Positions 26,202 to 35,401 of a stretch of DNA of 60,447 nucleotides are shown piece after piece. The stretch's first letter is position 1; each line of letters opens with the position of its first letter. This DNA is from an uncultured Lachnoclostridium sp. (GTDB lineage: Bacteria; Bacillota; Clostridia; Lachnospirales; Lachnospiraceae): positions 1-60,447 of the forward strand of contig CAMMSL010000016.1 in assembly GCA_946499505.1 (NCBI GenBank). The letters are read 5' to 3'. The position numbers were made by a program, and so were the translations under genes. The notes below the pieces were generated by a model. That model was given only the letters and a program-made list of their open reading frames with translations, did not search any database and was not told where the DNA came from.

Positions 26202-27347
26202 ATGGCAAACAGAATTATGCTCAATGAGACATCCTATCACGGAGCGGGGGCGATACAGGAGATTGCCACTGAGGCAAAGGCGAGAGCGTATAAAAAAGCT
26301 TTCGTATGCTCTGATCCCGACCTGATTAAATTTGGAGTTACGAAGAAAGTGACAGATGTTCTTGACAATGCGGGACTTGCTTATGAAATTTATTCAGATA
26401 TCAAGGCAAATCCTACGATCGAGAATGTACAGCATGGAGTTCAGGCGTTCAAAGACGCGGGAGCAGATTACATTGTAGCGATCGGCGGAGGATCCTCCAT
26501 GGATACGGCAAAAGCCATCGGAATCATTATCGCCAATCCTGAATTTGAAGATGTGAGAAGCCTTGAGGGAACAGCGCCGACAAAGAAACCGTGCGTGCCG
26601 ATCATCGCAGTGCCGACCACGGCAGGTACAGCAGCTGAGGTTACGATCAACTATGTGATCACAGATGTGGAGAAGAAGAGAAAATTCGTGTGCGTGGATC
26701 CTCATGATATGCCGGTCATTGCAGTAGTAGATCCGGATATGATGTCCTCGATGCCGAAAGGACTTACGGCATCGACAGGAATGGATGCCCTGACTCACGC
26801 AATCGAGGGATATACAACCAAAGCTGCATGGGAGATGACAGATATGTTCCATCTCAAAGCCATCGAAATCATCAGCAGATCCTTGAGAAGCGCAGTTGCC
26901 AATGAAAAAGAAGGACGCGACGGCATGGCACTCGGACAGTATATTGCCGGTATGGGATTCTCAAACGTGGGTCTCGGAATCGCACACTCCATGGCTCATA
27001 CTCTGGGTGCTGTATACGACACACCGCACGGCGTTGCCTGCGCGATGATGCTTCCGATCGTTATGGAATATAATGCGGACTGCACAGGAGAAAAATACCG
27101 TGAGATCGCAAGAGCGATGGGAGTAAAAGGCGTAGATGATATGTCAGTGGAAGAATACAGAAAAGCCGCCATCGATGCAGTGCGCCAGCTCTCTGTTGAT
27201 GTGGGAATTCCGACCAAACTGGAGGCAATCAAAGAGGACGACCTGCAGTTTCTTGCAGAGTCCGCATACGCTGATGCGTGCGCGCCGGGCAACCCGAAAG
27301 ACGCAAGTGTAGAAGACCTGAAAGAACTCTTCCGCAAAATCATGTAA
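26202..27347 (+). CDS. fucO: Lactaldehyde reductase / iron-containing alcohol dehydrogenase
   Basis: A 381-residue group III alcohol dehydrogenase that reduces L-lactaldehyde to 1,2-propanediol with NADH, the fermentative end of fucose and rhamnose use. It resembles E. coli FucO throughout (MANRIMLNETSYHG, IGGGSSMDTAKAIG, TTAGTAAEVTINYVITD, FVCVDPHDMP). Metal ligands lie in GMDALTHAIEGY and in HSMAHTLGAVYDTPHG. The ATG at 26202 follows AAAAGGAG. No sugar-use genes are adjacent, so a broader alcohol role is possible. A bidirectional terminator follows. Confidence 0.9.
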   Translation: MANRIMLNETSYHGAGAIQEIATEAKARAYKKAFVCSDPDLIKFGVTKKVTDVLDNAGLAYEIYSDIKANPTIENVQHGVQAFKDAGADYIVAIGGGSSMDTAKAIGIIIANPEFEDVRSLEGTAPTKKPCVPIIAVPTTAGTAAEVTINYVITDVEKKRKFVCVDPHDMPVIAVVDPDMMSSMPKGLTASTGMDALTHAIEGYTTKAAWEMTDMFHLKAIEIISRSLRSAVANEKEGRDGMALGQYIAGMGFSNVGLGIAHSMAHTLGAVYDTPHGVACAMMLPIVMEYNADCTGEKYREIARAMGVKGVDDMSVEEYRKAAIDAVRQLSVDVGIPTKLEAIKEDDLQFLAESAYADACAPGNPKDASVEDLKELFRKIM

Positions 27348-27393
27348 TATGTGCGTCTGTCTGAGAATGTATTGAACGCATATATGTAAAAAA

Positions 27394-27446
27394 TACGGGG
27401 TGAGGAACAGAAAATTTATACAATAATTTCTGCTCTTCATCCCGTA
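27394..27446. terminator. Bidirectional terminator between fucO and the ABC transporter
   Basis: The arms TACGGGGTGAGGAACAGAAA (27394-27413) and TTTCTGCTCTTCATCCCGTA (27427-27446) pair with G-U pairs and one mismatch; A/T-rich runs flank both sides of the loop and stem. Confidence 0.6.
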
Positions 27447-27497
27447 ATATTTGTGTACTATTTGTCTTATAGAAATCGCTGGTTTTCTACAGCGGCT

Positions 27498-29696
27498 CTA
27501 CAGCTGTATTTTCAGAGAATATCCATTTAGATTCCCGTTTTTAAACTGTATTTCCATATAATCCGGATATACGCTTCCATCATCAAGGATGCCTCCGGCA
27601 TAATGATCCAGATATGAAAGGAGGATCTTGATATCGTTCTGCGCCGTTACAGAGATAGTCATTTCAGAAGATAATTCGTCATAGTAGACTACCGCAGTAT
27701 CGGAGAGACGGGGAATCAGCTCATCACAGCGGCTAACCTCCTCTGTACTTCCAGCCGGATAGAGTGTGATCGACGATACGTCTTCGGGATTAATTTCAGT
27801 GTGCAGGGTATACCCGTATTCTTCAAGCAGAGCAAGCGTGTTTGTATATTCCGGATAGATATAAAGCTGAGGAACAAAAGAATTTCCATCGCCATAGTAA
27901 GAAAAACCGGTGGTATCATACGTGATCATGCCGTCATCTGTAACAGTTCCGTACTCTGCCAGGAGTGGATTCAGGAAACTTACTTCAAGTTCGCCCAGAG
28001 GATTGCTGTCTATAAACGTATCTGCACTGGCGTTGAGTACGTCCGTCTCATAGGCATCCAAAAGAGCTTTTTTCTGTTCTTTGTCAAGCTTCAACTCCTC
28101 TGCTGTTTTGTAAATATCAGACAGAGCGATTGTGGAAACCGTATCTTTATCTATCTCAAAGATCGGGAAGATTCGCTCTCTGTACTCTCTGCTTTCCAGC
28201 AGTTCTCTTAATACATCGACTGTATCACTGTATCTGAGGGCATACTGCCTGTTAATAACGCGTCCGTTCGAAAGCTTGTAGCGGAACAGAGCTGAGAAGC
28301 AGGATTCATCAGTACCTATGTCATCGGAATCATCATTTTCAGCTTCAGGATATGAAGACAGAAGCGCCTGCGGAATGTCGTCCGTATCATAAACATTTTT
28401 CGGAGTCAATCCATTTTTCAGGTTGTCGATTCCAGACTGGGCAAGTGTATAAAGTGCAGCGGTCATATCCTCTGGAGCAAAGTATCCGGAAGAGGGACCT
28501 GTTCCGTGTTCTGATTCCGGATAAGTAAAATAGTTCAGGAATGTATCCGGACAAAAGCTGATGCTCTCAATGTCTTCCTCATCAGGAATGTATGTATCAT
28601 AGCCGATTACGTCGAACTGGAAAAAACAGAGTACGGCCAGGACTCCTATGATTGATAAGAGCGATGATTTCCAGCTTTTTATCAATAGCCTCAGATCCAT
28701 TGTATATATGAAATCAATTACGGCACAGATGATCACTGCAGCCAGCAGGCTCAGCAGAGGAAGCCATTTGTTGCCGTCCAGCATCATCAGATCCTGTATT
28801 ACCAGACTGACAAACAGTGCCGAAGGAATGCAGATAAGGACTTTGATCACCGGGGCAATGACGGGGAAAGCTATGGCTGTCCCGGAAGCTTCTGACGGAT
28901 AAATCCGATAGATCAGCACCGCGGCGGCGATGAACAGAACCGACATAAGGATAGCGGCAGCAGGAAAAGCGAATCCGAGCATTCCGGAACTGCTCTGATC
29001 GATCAGCGCTGAAAACAACCCAAGAGGGGACAGATATCTCGCCAGTTTCTCCGGGAGAGGAGTGCTCTCGTTGTAAAATGTACTATAAAATGCATTTTCC
29101 ATTGCGGAGATCAGCATAAGCATAAGGAACGGATATACGATCACAGCCATTGATGCCAGCAGACCGGTTACAGTACGTCCGGTCAGCATGACAGCTAAGA
29201 CACTGGCATTATACAGCACAAGAAACGCCAATAAGCCGCCGATCGCGGCTTCTGTGGAGCGCCCGATAAGAGCCACGGTCATACCTTTGCTCACAGCTCC
29301 TGCTGCAATGGTCAGGATGCAGCAGACCACATATGGGATGAGTACGATCAGCAGGCCGGACAGGTAGGTTGTTCCAAACCACATTGTGCGTTTTACAGGC
29401 AGAGAGTGAAAGAAATCTGTCTTTTCTTTTGAATGGATGTAGCTGAAACCGCTCAGAGCAGAAAGGACTGCCAGTACTGCGATCGCGGCTGCAAGATAGC
29501 TCTGTGTGCCGCCGTTGAGCAGTCCGGGAAAATAAAGGATCAGATCTGATGTGCGGTCTGTGTAGGTGCTCAGGTAGAGTATCGTATATACGGGCATCAG
29601 GAGAAAGAAGAGAATGCATGAAAGTGCAGCAAGCCATCCTCTGTGCCTGATGTCCGAGCGGATCAATTTAATGTAAGAAGAAATCTTTGATGTCAT
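27498..29696 (-). CDS. ABC transporter permease (ABC-2 type)
   Basis: A 732-residue membrane protein: about eight hydrophobic segments in the first 380 residues (starting WLAALSCILFFLLMPVYTILYL), then a large C-terminal soluble, probably external domain of about 330 acidic residues. It is the partner of the ATPase gene, which it overlaps by 29 bases. The ATG ending at 29696 follows GGAGGTGG; the in-frame extension further upstream lies inside the ATPase gene and is not needed. The substrate is unknown; ytr-type transporters are induced by cell-wall antibiotics. Confidence 0.85.
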   Translation of the reverse strand: MTSKISSYIKLIRSDIRHRGWLAALSCILFFLLMPVYTILYLSTYTDRTSDLILYFPGLLNGGTQSYLAAAIAVLAVLSALSGFSYIHSKEKTDFFHSLPVKRTMWFGTTYLSGLLIVLIPYVVCCILTIAAGAVSKGMTVALIGRSTEAAIGGLLAFLVLYNASVLAVMLTGRTVTGLLASMAVIVYPFLMLMLISAMENAFYSTFYNESTPLPEKLARYLSPLGLFSALIDQSSSGMLGFAFPAAAILMSVLFIAAAVLIYRIYPSEASGTAIAFPVIAPVIKVLICIPSALFVSLVIQDLMMLDGNKWLPLLSLLAAVIICAVIDFIYTMDLRLLIKSWKSSLLSIIGVLAVLCFFQFDVIGYDTYIPDEEDIESISFCPDTFLNYFTYPESEHGTGPSSGYFAPEDMTAALYTLAQSGIDNLKNGLTPKNVYDTDDIPQALLSSYPEAENDDSDDIGTDESCFSALFRYKLSNGRVINRQYALRYSDTVDVLRELLESREYRERIFPIFEIDKDTVSTIALSDIYKTAEELKLDKEQKKALLDAYETDVLNASADTFIDSNPLGELEVSFLNPLLAEYGTVTDDGMITYDTTGFSYYGDGNSFVPQLYIYPEYTNTLALLEEYGYTLHTEINPEDVSSITLYPAGSTEEVSRCDELIPRLSDTAVVYYDELSSEMTISVTAQNDIKILLSYLDHYAGGILDDGSVYPDYMEIQFKNGNLNGYSLKIQL

Positions 29697-30573
29697 AACC
29701 AGCCACCTCCGTTTCACTGATAAATATTTCTTCGAGAGTAAGAGGCAGAACCTCGATAAAGAGCGGATCCTGCGCTTCTGCAATACGCATAACTTCCGCA
29801 CGTTCCCCGCGTACGGTAAGTGTGAGGAGCGATCCTGTGCGCTCCGATTTTATTACAGGAAGACTGCGCAGGAGCTCCTGCTCCCGGAGAGGATCCTGAA
29901 TAACGCACTGCAGTTTGCAGATCTTGCTGCGGACCTGATCTATGTCTTCCGTGAGAAGGAGCTTTCCCTGATGGAGCAGGCCGATGCTGTCGCAGAAATC
30001 TTCCAGCTCCCGCAGATTATGGGAAGCAATGACAGGGGTAAAGTCCCTGTTGACCATCTCTGCGGCAATAAGACTTTTTACCGCCTGACGGACAACGGGA
30101 TCAAGCCCGTCAAATGTCTCGTCACAGAGCAGATATGTTGTCCCGGTACACAGCCCGAGAAGGATAGAAACCTGCTTTTTCATGCCTTTTGAAAATGAGT
30201 TTATCTTGCGTTTCATATCCAGATGAAAGATGCCGGTCAGAGAATCAAATTGCTTTCTGTTAAAGGCCGGGTATACTGCTGCATAGTAGTCGCGCATTTC
30301 CCTGAGATCTGCGTTCTGGAAATAGTACGGCGTGTCGGAGAGAAAGCAGATCTGCGATTTGATCTCCGGGTTTTCGTATACAGGCTTCCCGTCTACCAGA
30401 AGCTCCCCGCCATCCGGCCGGATGACGCCGCTGATCATGCGCAGAAGCGTGCTTTTTCCGGCTCCATTAGAGCCGATCAGGCCGAATACCATACCGTCGC
30501 GTATTATACCGGTTATGTGGTCAACAGCGTGAATATCGTTGAACGTTTTGTTAAGATTTTTCAGTTCGATCAT
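29668..30573 (-). CDS. ABC transporter ATP-binding protein (YtrB-like)
   Basis: A 301-residue ATPase: Walker A GSNGAGKSTLL (about 34-44), signature FSKGMKKQVSILLGL near 137, Walker B LLCDETFDGLDP near 157, and a switch His in VIASHNLRELE. The C-terminal ~85 residues are an extra domain common in this subfamily. It overlaps the GntR gene by 4 bases (ATGA), giving a three-gene operon GntR-ATPase-permease. Confidence 0.92.
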   Translation of the reverse strand: MIELKNLNKTFNDIHAVDHITGIIRDGMVFGLIGSNGAGKSTLLRMISGVIRPDGGELLVDGKPVYENPEIKSQICFLSDTPYYFQNADLREMRDYYAAVYPAFNRKQFDSLTGIFHLDMKRKINSFSKGMKKQVSILLGLCTGTTYLLCDETFDGLDPVVRQAVKSLIAAEMVNRDFTPVIASHNLRELEDFCDSIGLLHQGKLLLTEDIDQVRSKICKLQCVIQDPLREQELLRSLPVIKSERTGSLLTLTVRGERAEVMRIAEAQDPLFIEVLPLTLEEIFISETEVAGYDIKDFFLH

Positions 30574-30944
30574 TTTGTTTCCCCCTCTCGGTACAGACGG
30601 TCAAGGACAGCGTTGTATTCCGGACGCGTGATTCCCAGTTCCCTGCCCCGTCTGATCAGTTCTTCTGTCTCTTCCAGCAGGAGCTGTTTCTCTTTGTCAG
30701 CCAATGCCGCAGTATCTGCAACATAATTTCCCCGTCCCTTTACCGGATAGATGTAGCCCTGCGCTTCCAGCAGCGAGAATGCTTTCTGTATCGTATTGGG
30801 GTTGATAGAAAGCTCCATGGCCAGCGAGCGGACGGAGGGCATCCGGCTTCCGGGCGGAAGCGCGCCCTTTAGGATCAGCGCCTGAAAACGCCCGGCAATC
30901 TGTTCGTAAAGGGGAAGTTTGCTCTGATAATCAATGGTGATCAT
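30570..30944 (-). CDS. GntR family regulator, YtrA subfamily
   Basis: A 124-residue repressor with the winged helix (YEQIAGRFQALILKGALPPGSRMPSVRSLAMELSINPNTIQKAFSLLEAQGYIYPVKGRGNYV) and a short C-terminal helix, the YtrA layout. Such regulators control the ABC genes downstream. A matching palindromic operator lies 36 bases upstream of the start. Confidence 0.93.
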   Translation of the reverse strand: MITIDYQSKLPLYEQIAGRFQALILKGALPPGSRMPSVRSLAMELSINPNTIQKAFSLLEAQGYIYPVKGRGNYVADTAALADKEKQLLLEETEELIRRGRELGITRPEYNAVLDRLYREGETK

Positions 30945-30980
30945 AGTTTCCCTCTTCTCTGAATTTGGATAACTGTTTAT

Positions 30981-31005
30981 AGTGTATTAGTATTATTAGT
31001 ACACT
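30981..31005. promoter_or_regulatory. YtrA-type operator
   Basis: AGTGTA-N13-TACACT is a perfect interrupted inverted repeat immediately upstream of the GntR gene, in the form described for YtrA-subfamily sites. It probably overlaps the promoter of the operon. Confidence 0.75.
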
Positions 31006-31055
31006 TTGAATATACCATAAGTATATAATTAAGTCAATCGAAGAGAGAGAAAGAC

Positions 31056-31084
31056 TTGTACATCCGGAAAATAAGTGCTATTAT
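31056..31084 (+). promoter_or_regulatory. Promoter of the folate operon
   Basis: TTGTAC (31056-31061), 17 bases, TATTAT (31079-31084). The ~95-base leader shows no recognisable folate riboswitch. Confidence 0.6.
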
Positions 31085-31184
31085 AACCGTGTTCTGTATT
31101 TCGGAAGCCTGAAAAGGCAGAATATATATAAGAAACAGACAGAATAAGCGGAAAGAATTAAATACGGAAAGGAAACGAAAGAAC

Positions 31185-32492
31185 GTGACCTATAGAGAAG
31201 CAAGGGTATATTTGGACGAAATGTCGAAATACGGAAGTGTACTTGGCTTGGAGACGATTCGAGGTCTGTTGCGTGAACTTGGGAATCCCCAGGATGATTT
31301 GAAGTTCATACATATTGCAGGAACGAATGGCAAGGGATCTGTGCTTGCATACACTTCGATGATATTGAGTGAGGCAGGATACAGGATCGGGCGGTATGTT
31401 TCACCGACAGTGGTTTCCTATCTGGAGCGGATACAGGTTGACGCGGAATGGATATCAGAAGAGGATTTCGCCGAACTGACAGAGAAAGTGAGAAACGCTA
31501 TTGCCCGGCTTGAGGCCGCAGGGGAGACTCTCCCTACGGTCTTTGAGATAGAGACGGCAATAGCGTTTTTATATTTTAAGAAAGTGAAATGTGATCTGGT
31601 GGTGCTGGAGGCAGGTCTTGGAGGCGAACTGGATGCAACCAATATCATCCGGAATACAGTCTGCGCGGTATTTGCCAGTATCAGCCGGGATCATCTGGGC
31701 ATACTGGGGAACACTCTGGAGGAAATTACAGAAAACAAAGCCGGAATTATAAAGCCGGACTGCGCGGTGATTTCGGCGCAGCAGAAAGACAGCGTGTCCT
31801 GTATTTTAAGAAGCAGGGCGGAGAAATATGGATGCAGTTATGTTCAGGCAGAACCGGAGCTGGCAAATGTGGAAAAGGAAGATTATCATGGCATTTACTT
31901 TTCCTATAAAGAATTTCAGACACTGCATACGGTCATGGCAGGGAAGAACCAGATTGGAAATGCGGTAACAGCGCTGGAAGTGATTCGTACGCTCCGACAG
32001 CTCAGATATAAGATTTCGGGTGATGCCGTAAAGAGAGGAATGGAGCGGACACAGTGGCCGGGACGGTTCAGCTGTATCGGAGAAGCCCCTGTATTTATCC
32101 TGGACGGAGCTCATAACGAAGATGCCGCGCTCAAGCTGAAAGAGTCTGTGGAAGCATATTTCCCCGGCCGCAGGCTGATCGGCATTATGGGAGTGTTCAG
32201 GGATAAAGAGTATGAGAAGATAGCTCAGACTATGGGACCGCTTATGTCGGTGGTCTACGCGGTGGATCTTCCGGATGAAAAGAGAGGGCTCCCGGCGGAA
32301 GAGCTTGCGGAGGTGCTTGACAAATACTGTCCCTGTGTGAAACGGCCGGAGGTATCTGGGCGGCAGCAAGCGGTGGACAGTGCGGTTCAGGCGGCGCTTT
32401 TAGAGGCGGGGAAGGAAGATGTGATACTGGCATTCGGATCCCTGTCCTATCTTCACTGGGTGAAGGATGCATATGATAAAGCTGTCTGGTAA
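31185..32492 (+). CDS. folC: Folylpolyglutamate synthase / dihydrofolate synthase
   Basis: A 435-residue Mur-ligase-type enzyme that adds glutamate to dihydropteroate and folates with ATP. The P-loop GTNGKGSV (about 46-53) follows IHIAG, SPTVVSYLERIQV and LEAGLGGELDATN are typical, and the C-terminal domain has ILDGAHNEDAA. The start is GTG at 31185 (TYREARVYLDEM) after AAAGGAAAC. First gene of the folate operon. Confidence 0.95.
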   Translation: MTYREARVYLDEMSKYGSVLGLETIRGLLRELGNPQDDLKFIHIAGTNGKGSVLAYTSMILSEAGYRIGRYVSPTVVSYLERIQVDAEWISEEDFAELTEKVRNAIARLEAAGETLPTVFEIETAIAFLYFKKVKCDLVVLEAGLGGELDATNIIRNTVCAVFASISRDHLGILGNTLEEITENKAGIIKPDCAVISAQQKDSVSCILRSRAEKYGCSYVQAEPELANVEKEDYHGIYFSYKEFQTLHTVMAGKNQIGNAVTALEVIRTLRQLRYKISGDAVKRGMERTQWPGRFSCIGEAPVFILDGAHNEDAALKLKESVEAYFPGRRLIGIMGVFRDKEYEKIAQTMGPLMSVVYAVDLPDEKRGLPAEELAEVLDKYCPCVKRPEVSGRQQAVDSAVQAALLEAGKEDVILAFGSLSYLHWVKDAYDKAVW

Positions 32493-32581
32493 ACCGTACA
32501 TAATATAGATATCGGCAGTGAAACAGGAAACAGGTCAGAAAACCGGCAGCGCAGCGCCGGCAGAGGAAAGAGGAGTAAGAG

Positions 32582-33151
32582 ATGATCGATCATGAGAAGA
32601 TAGAACAGGCAGTGAGACTTTTCCTTGAGGGAATCGGGGAGGATGTCTTGCGGGAGGGCTTGATAGATACACCGGACCGTATCGCGAGGATGTGCGAGGA
32701 ACTGTACGGCGGCATGGAAGAAGACGCTGAAGTACATCTGTCAAAGACATTTTCCGTTGACAGCAGTGAGATGGTGATAGAAAGAGACATTACCTTCTAT
32801 TCTACATGCGAACATCATATCCTGCCGTTTTACGGGAAAGCGCATATCGCCTATATTCCGGACGGAAAGGTTGTGGGGCTGAGTAAACTTGCAAGGACAG
32901 TGGAAGTGTTCGCCAGAAGACTGCAGCTGCAGGAGCAGCTTACCGGTCAGATCGCGGACGCACTGATGGAATATATGCAGCCGAAAGGCGCGCTTGTGAT
33001 GGTGGAAGCAGAGCATATGTGTATGACTATGCGCGGAATCAAGAAACCGGGCAGCAGGACGGTGACGATGGCGAAGCGGGGCGTGTTCGAGAGTGATCCG
33101 GCTTTGGAGGAGCGGTTCTTCCGTCTGCTGAATGCAGGGGCACTTCGCTAG
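32582..33151 (+). CDS. folE: GTP cyclohydrolase I
   Basis: A 189-residue zinc enzyme that converts GTP to 7,8-dihydroneopterin triphosphate, the first step of folate synthesis. The zinc Cys is in [20 protein letters not shown], the second in [37 protein letters not shown] is the usual core. The ATG follows GAGGAG. Second gene of the operon. Confidence 0.97.
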   Translation: MIDHEKIEQAVRLFLEGIGEDVLREGLIDTPDRIARMCEELYGGMEEDAEVHLSKTFSVDSSEMVIERDITFYSTCEHHILPFYGKAHIAYIPDGKVVGLSKLARTVEVFARRLQLQEQLTGQIADALMEYMQPKGALVMVEAEHMCMTMRGIKKPGSRTVTMAKRGVFESDPALEERFFRLLNAGALR

Positions 33152-33184
33152 TTACAGCCGGTAAACTGCTGAGAGGAACAGATT

Positions 33185-33685
33185 ATGGAGAAAATGAAAC
33201 GGGTGAACGCGATCCTGAAAGCTCCGCTGTACCGCAGATGCTATGCACGTCTGGAAGAGCTGGAAAAAGAAAGGATATTCTGCTGTCACCAGATGCCTCA
33301 TCTGCTGGATGTGGCAAGGATCGCATATATTTTAAATATGGAACGGGATCTCGGGTTCGGGAAAGAAGTGATCTATGCGGCCGCTGTCTTACACGATATC
33401 GGAAAATATGCCCAGTATGAGGACGGGACGCCCCACGAACAGTCGGGAGAGAAAATTGCCTCGGAGATACTGGATTCGCTTCCCGATGACGCAGCGTTTT
33501 CCGAGGAGGAGAAACGCATGATCCTGACAGCCATCCGCGGACATCGGAAACTGAGAGCGGACGCAGAACCGCTGGAAAGACTGCTTTATACAAGCGACAA
33601 GGCGTCACGGATGTGCTTTGCATGCCCGGCAGAGAGCGAATGTGACTGGAGCGCGGACAAGAAAAATATGGAATTGGAAATATAG
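33185..33685 (+). CDS. HD-domain phosphohydrolase in the folate operon
   Basis: A 166-residue HD-superfamily protein: His35/His39 (CCHQMPH), His70-Asp71 (LHDIGKY), His84, and a later IRGHRK. A Cys-rich CFACPAESEC segment near the C-terminus is typical of this clostridial family and may bind metal. Position between folE and folP is notable because no NudB/FolQ-type dihydroneopterin triphosphate pyrophosphatase is present, so it may supply that step (inference). Other HD proteins act on nucleotides or tRNA. Confidence 0.85.
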   Translation: MEKMKRVNAILKAPLYRRCYARLEELEKERIFCCHQMPHLLDVARIAYILNMERDLGFGKEVIYAAAVLHDIGKYAQYEDGTPHEQSGEKIASEILDSLPDDAAFSEEEKRMILTAIRGHRKLRADAEPLERLLYTSDKASRMCFACPAESECDWSADKKNMELEI

Positions 33686-33716
33686 ATTAGAAAATGAGAA
33701 ACAGGGAGATAACACA

Positions 33717-34532
33717 ATGAGAATCGGCAGCAGGGAATTTGACACAGAACATCAGACATACATTATGGGAATCCTGAATGTGACGCCGGATTCATTTTCC
33801 GATGGGGGAAAGTACAGCCGGATCGAGGCGGCGCTTGCCCACGCTGAGGAGATGATCCGGGACGGAGCGGATATTATCGATGTGGGAGGAGAGTCCACAC
33901 GTCCGGGTCATATACAGATCACGGATGAGGAAGAGATCGCAAGAGTTGTGCCGGTCATAGAAGCTTTAAAGGCGCGGTTTGATACGCCGGTCTCCGTTGA
34001 TACATACAAGAGCGCAGTAGCGCGGGAAGCACTGCAAGCGGGGGCGGATCTGGTCAATGATATCAGGGGTCTCAAATACGATCCCGAGATGGCTCATGTT
34101 ATCGCAGCGAGCGGCGCGGCGTGCTGTCTGATGCACAACCGGGACAACACAGATTACGGACAGTTTATCCCGGAATTTCTGGACGATATGAGAGAGTGCG
34201 TCAGACTGGCAGATGCGGCAGGCATTGCGCGGGATAAGATCATCCTCGATCCGGGGGTGGGATTCGGCAAAACATATGAGATGAATCTGGAGATCATCAG
34301 CCGGCTTGAAGTGATGCATGAGCTGGGACTCCCGATCCTGCTCGGCACCTCGAGAAAATCCGTGATCGGACTGACACTTGACCTGCCGCCGGCAGAGCGG
34401 GAGGAGGGGACTCTGGTGACTACGGTCTACGGGGTACAGAAAGGATGCGCCTTTGTGCGGGTGCACGATGTGGAGAAAAACAAAAGAGCGGTCAGGATGA
34501 CCCGGGCACTGATGGAGCATCGCTCAATATAA
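33717..34532 (+). CDS. folP: Dihydropteroate synthase
   Basis: A 271-residue TIM-barrel enzyme that joins 6-hydroxymethyl-dihydropterin pyrophosphate to p-aminobenzoate; the sulfonamide target. Motifs: MGILNVTPDSFSDGG, DVGGESTRPGH, VNDIRGL and LGTSRKSVIG. The ATG at 33717 follows AGGGAG; earlier in-frame codons overlap the HD gene and do not look like folP. Confidence 0.97.
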   Translation: MRIGSREFDTEHQTYIMGILNVTPDSFSDGGKYSRIEAALAHAEEMIRDGADIIDVGGESTRPGHIQITDEEEIARVVPVIEALKARFDTPVSVDTYKSAVAREALQAGADLVNDIRGLKYDPEMAHVIAASGAACCLMHNRDNTDYGQFIPEFLDDMRECVRLADAAGIARDKIILDPGVGFGKTYEMNLEIISRLEVMHELGLPILLGTSRKSVIGLTLDLPPAEREEGTLVTTVYGVQKGCAFVRVHDVEKNKRAVRMTRALMEHRSI

Positions 34533-34585
34533 TCCGGTCAGCCGGACAAAAAGCACAGACAACAGGAGCGGGAAGGGGTAGAAGT

Positions 34586-35401
34586 ATGGATAAAATAAAG
34601 ATCAAGGATCTGGAAGTATTTGCAAATCACGGCGTATTCCCCGAGGAGAACACGCTGGGGCAGAAGTTTATCGTGTCTGCCGATCTATACACGGATACAA
34701 GAAAAGCGGGAAAAACAGACGATCTGACCGCTTCCATCCATTATGGAGAAGTAAGTGCATTCATTGAAATGTGGCTGAAAAAGCATACATACAAGCTTCT
34801 GGAAAGTGCGGCGGAGAATCTGGCGGAAGAGCTCCTTCTGAAATATCCGATAATGCGGGCAATACGGCTGGAGATCAAGAAACCGTGGGCGCCCATCCGG
34901 CTTCCGCTCAAGACTGTGAGCGTGGAGATCGAGCGGGCGAAACATACTGCATACATTGCTATGGGTTCCAATATGGGCGACCGGGAGAAGTATATTAAAG
35001 ACGCAGTGAAGATGCTGGATTCCGTCAGGGGATGCACAGTAAAGAGAGTATCGGATCTGATCGAGACGCCGCCCTATGGTGTGACGGATCAGGATGATTT
35101 TCTTAACGGATGTCTGGAGCTTGAGACGCTCCTGACGCCCCGGGAACTTTTGGCTGAGCTGAACCGGATCGAAGCGGAAGCTGGCCGTGAGCGCATCGTT
35201 CACTGGGGGCCTCGGACGCTGGATCTGGATATCATTTTCTATGACGATATAACCGTTCAGGAAAAAGACTTGTGCATCCCCCATGTGGAGATGCACAAGA
35301 GAAAATTTGTGCTGGAGCCTCTGGCTCAGATCGCTCCGTACAAACGGCATCCGGTGTACGGAAAGACCGTGACAGAGATGCTGGGAGAGCTTACTCTGTA
35401 A
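34586..35401 (+). CDS. folK: Bifunctional dihydroneopterin aldolase / HPPK (FolB-FolK fusion)
   Basis: A 271-residue fusion. Residues 1-118 are dihydroneopterin aldolase (MDKIKIKDLEVFANHGVFPEE), which makes 6-hydroxymethyl-dihydropterin. Residues about 122-271 are the pyrophosphokinase (AYIAMGSNMGDRE, ETPPYGVTDQDDFLNG, HWGPRTLDLDIIFYDD, PHVEMHKRKFVLEPL). The ATG at 34586 follows GGAAGGGG. It ends the folate operon, and its stop overlaps the convergent anti-sigma gene by 11 bases. Confidence 0.95.
   Translation: MDKIKIKDLEVFANHGVFPEENTLGQKFIVSADLYTDTRKAGKTDDLTASIHYGEVSAFIEMWLKKHTYKLLESAAENLAEELLLKYPIMRAIRLEIKKPWAPIRLPLKTVSVEIERAKHTAYIAMGSNMGDREKYIKDAVKMLDSVRGCTVKRVSDLIETPPYGVTDQDDFLNGCLELETLLTPRELLAELNRIEAEAGRERIVHWGPRTLDLDIIFYDDITVQEKDLCIPHVEMHKRKFVLEPLAQIAPYKRHPVYGKTVTEMLGELTL

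Noticed and set aside
31085-31184. Folate riboswitch before folC
   Set aside because: The leader is short and lacks the conserved core; only a small GCCT/AGGC stem is visible.
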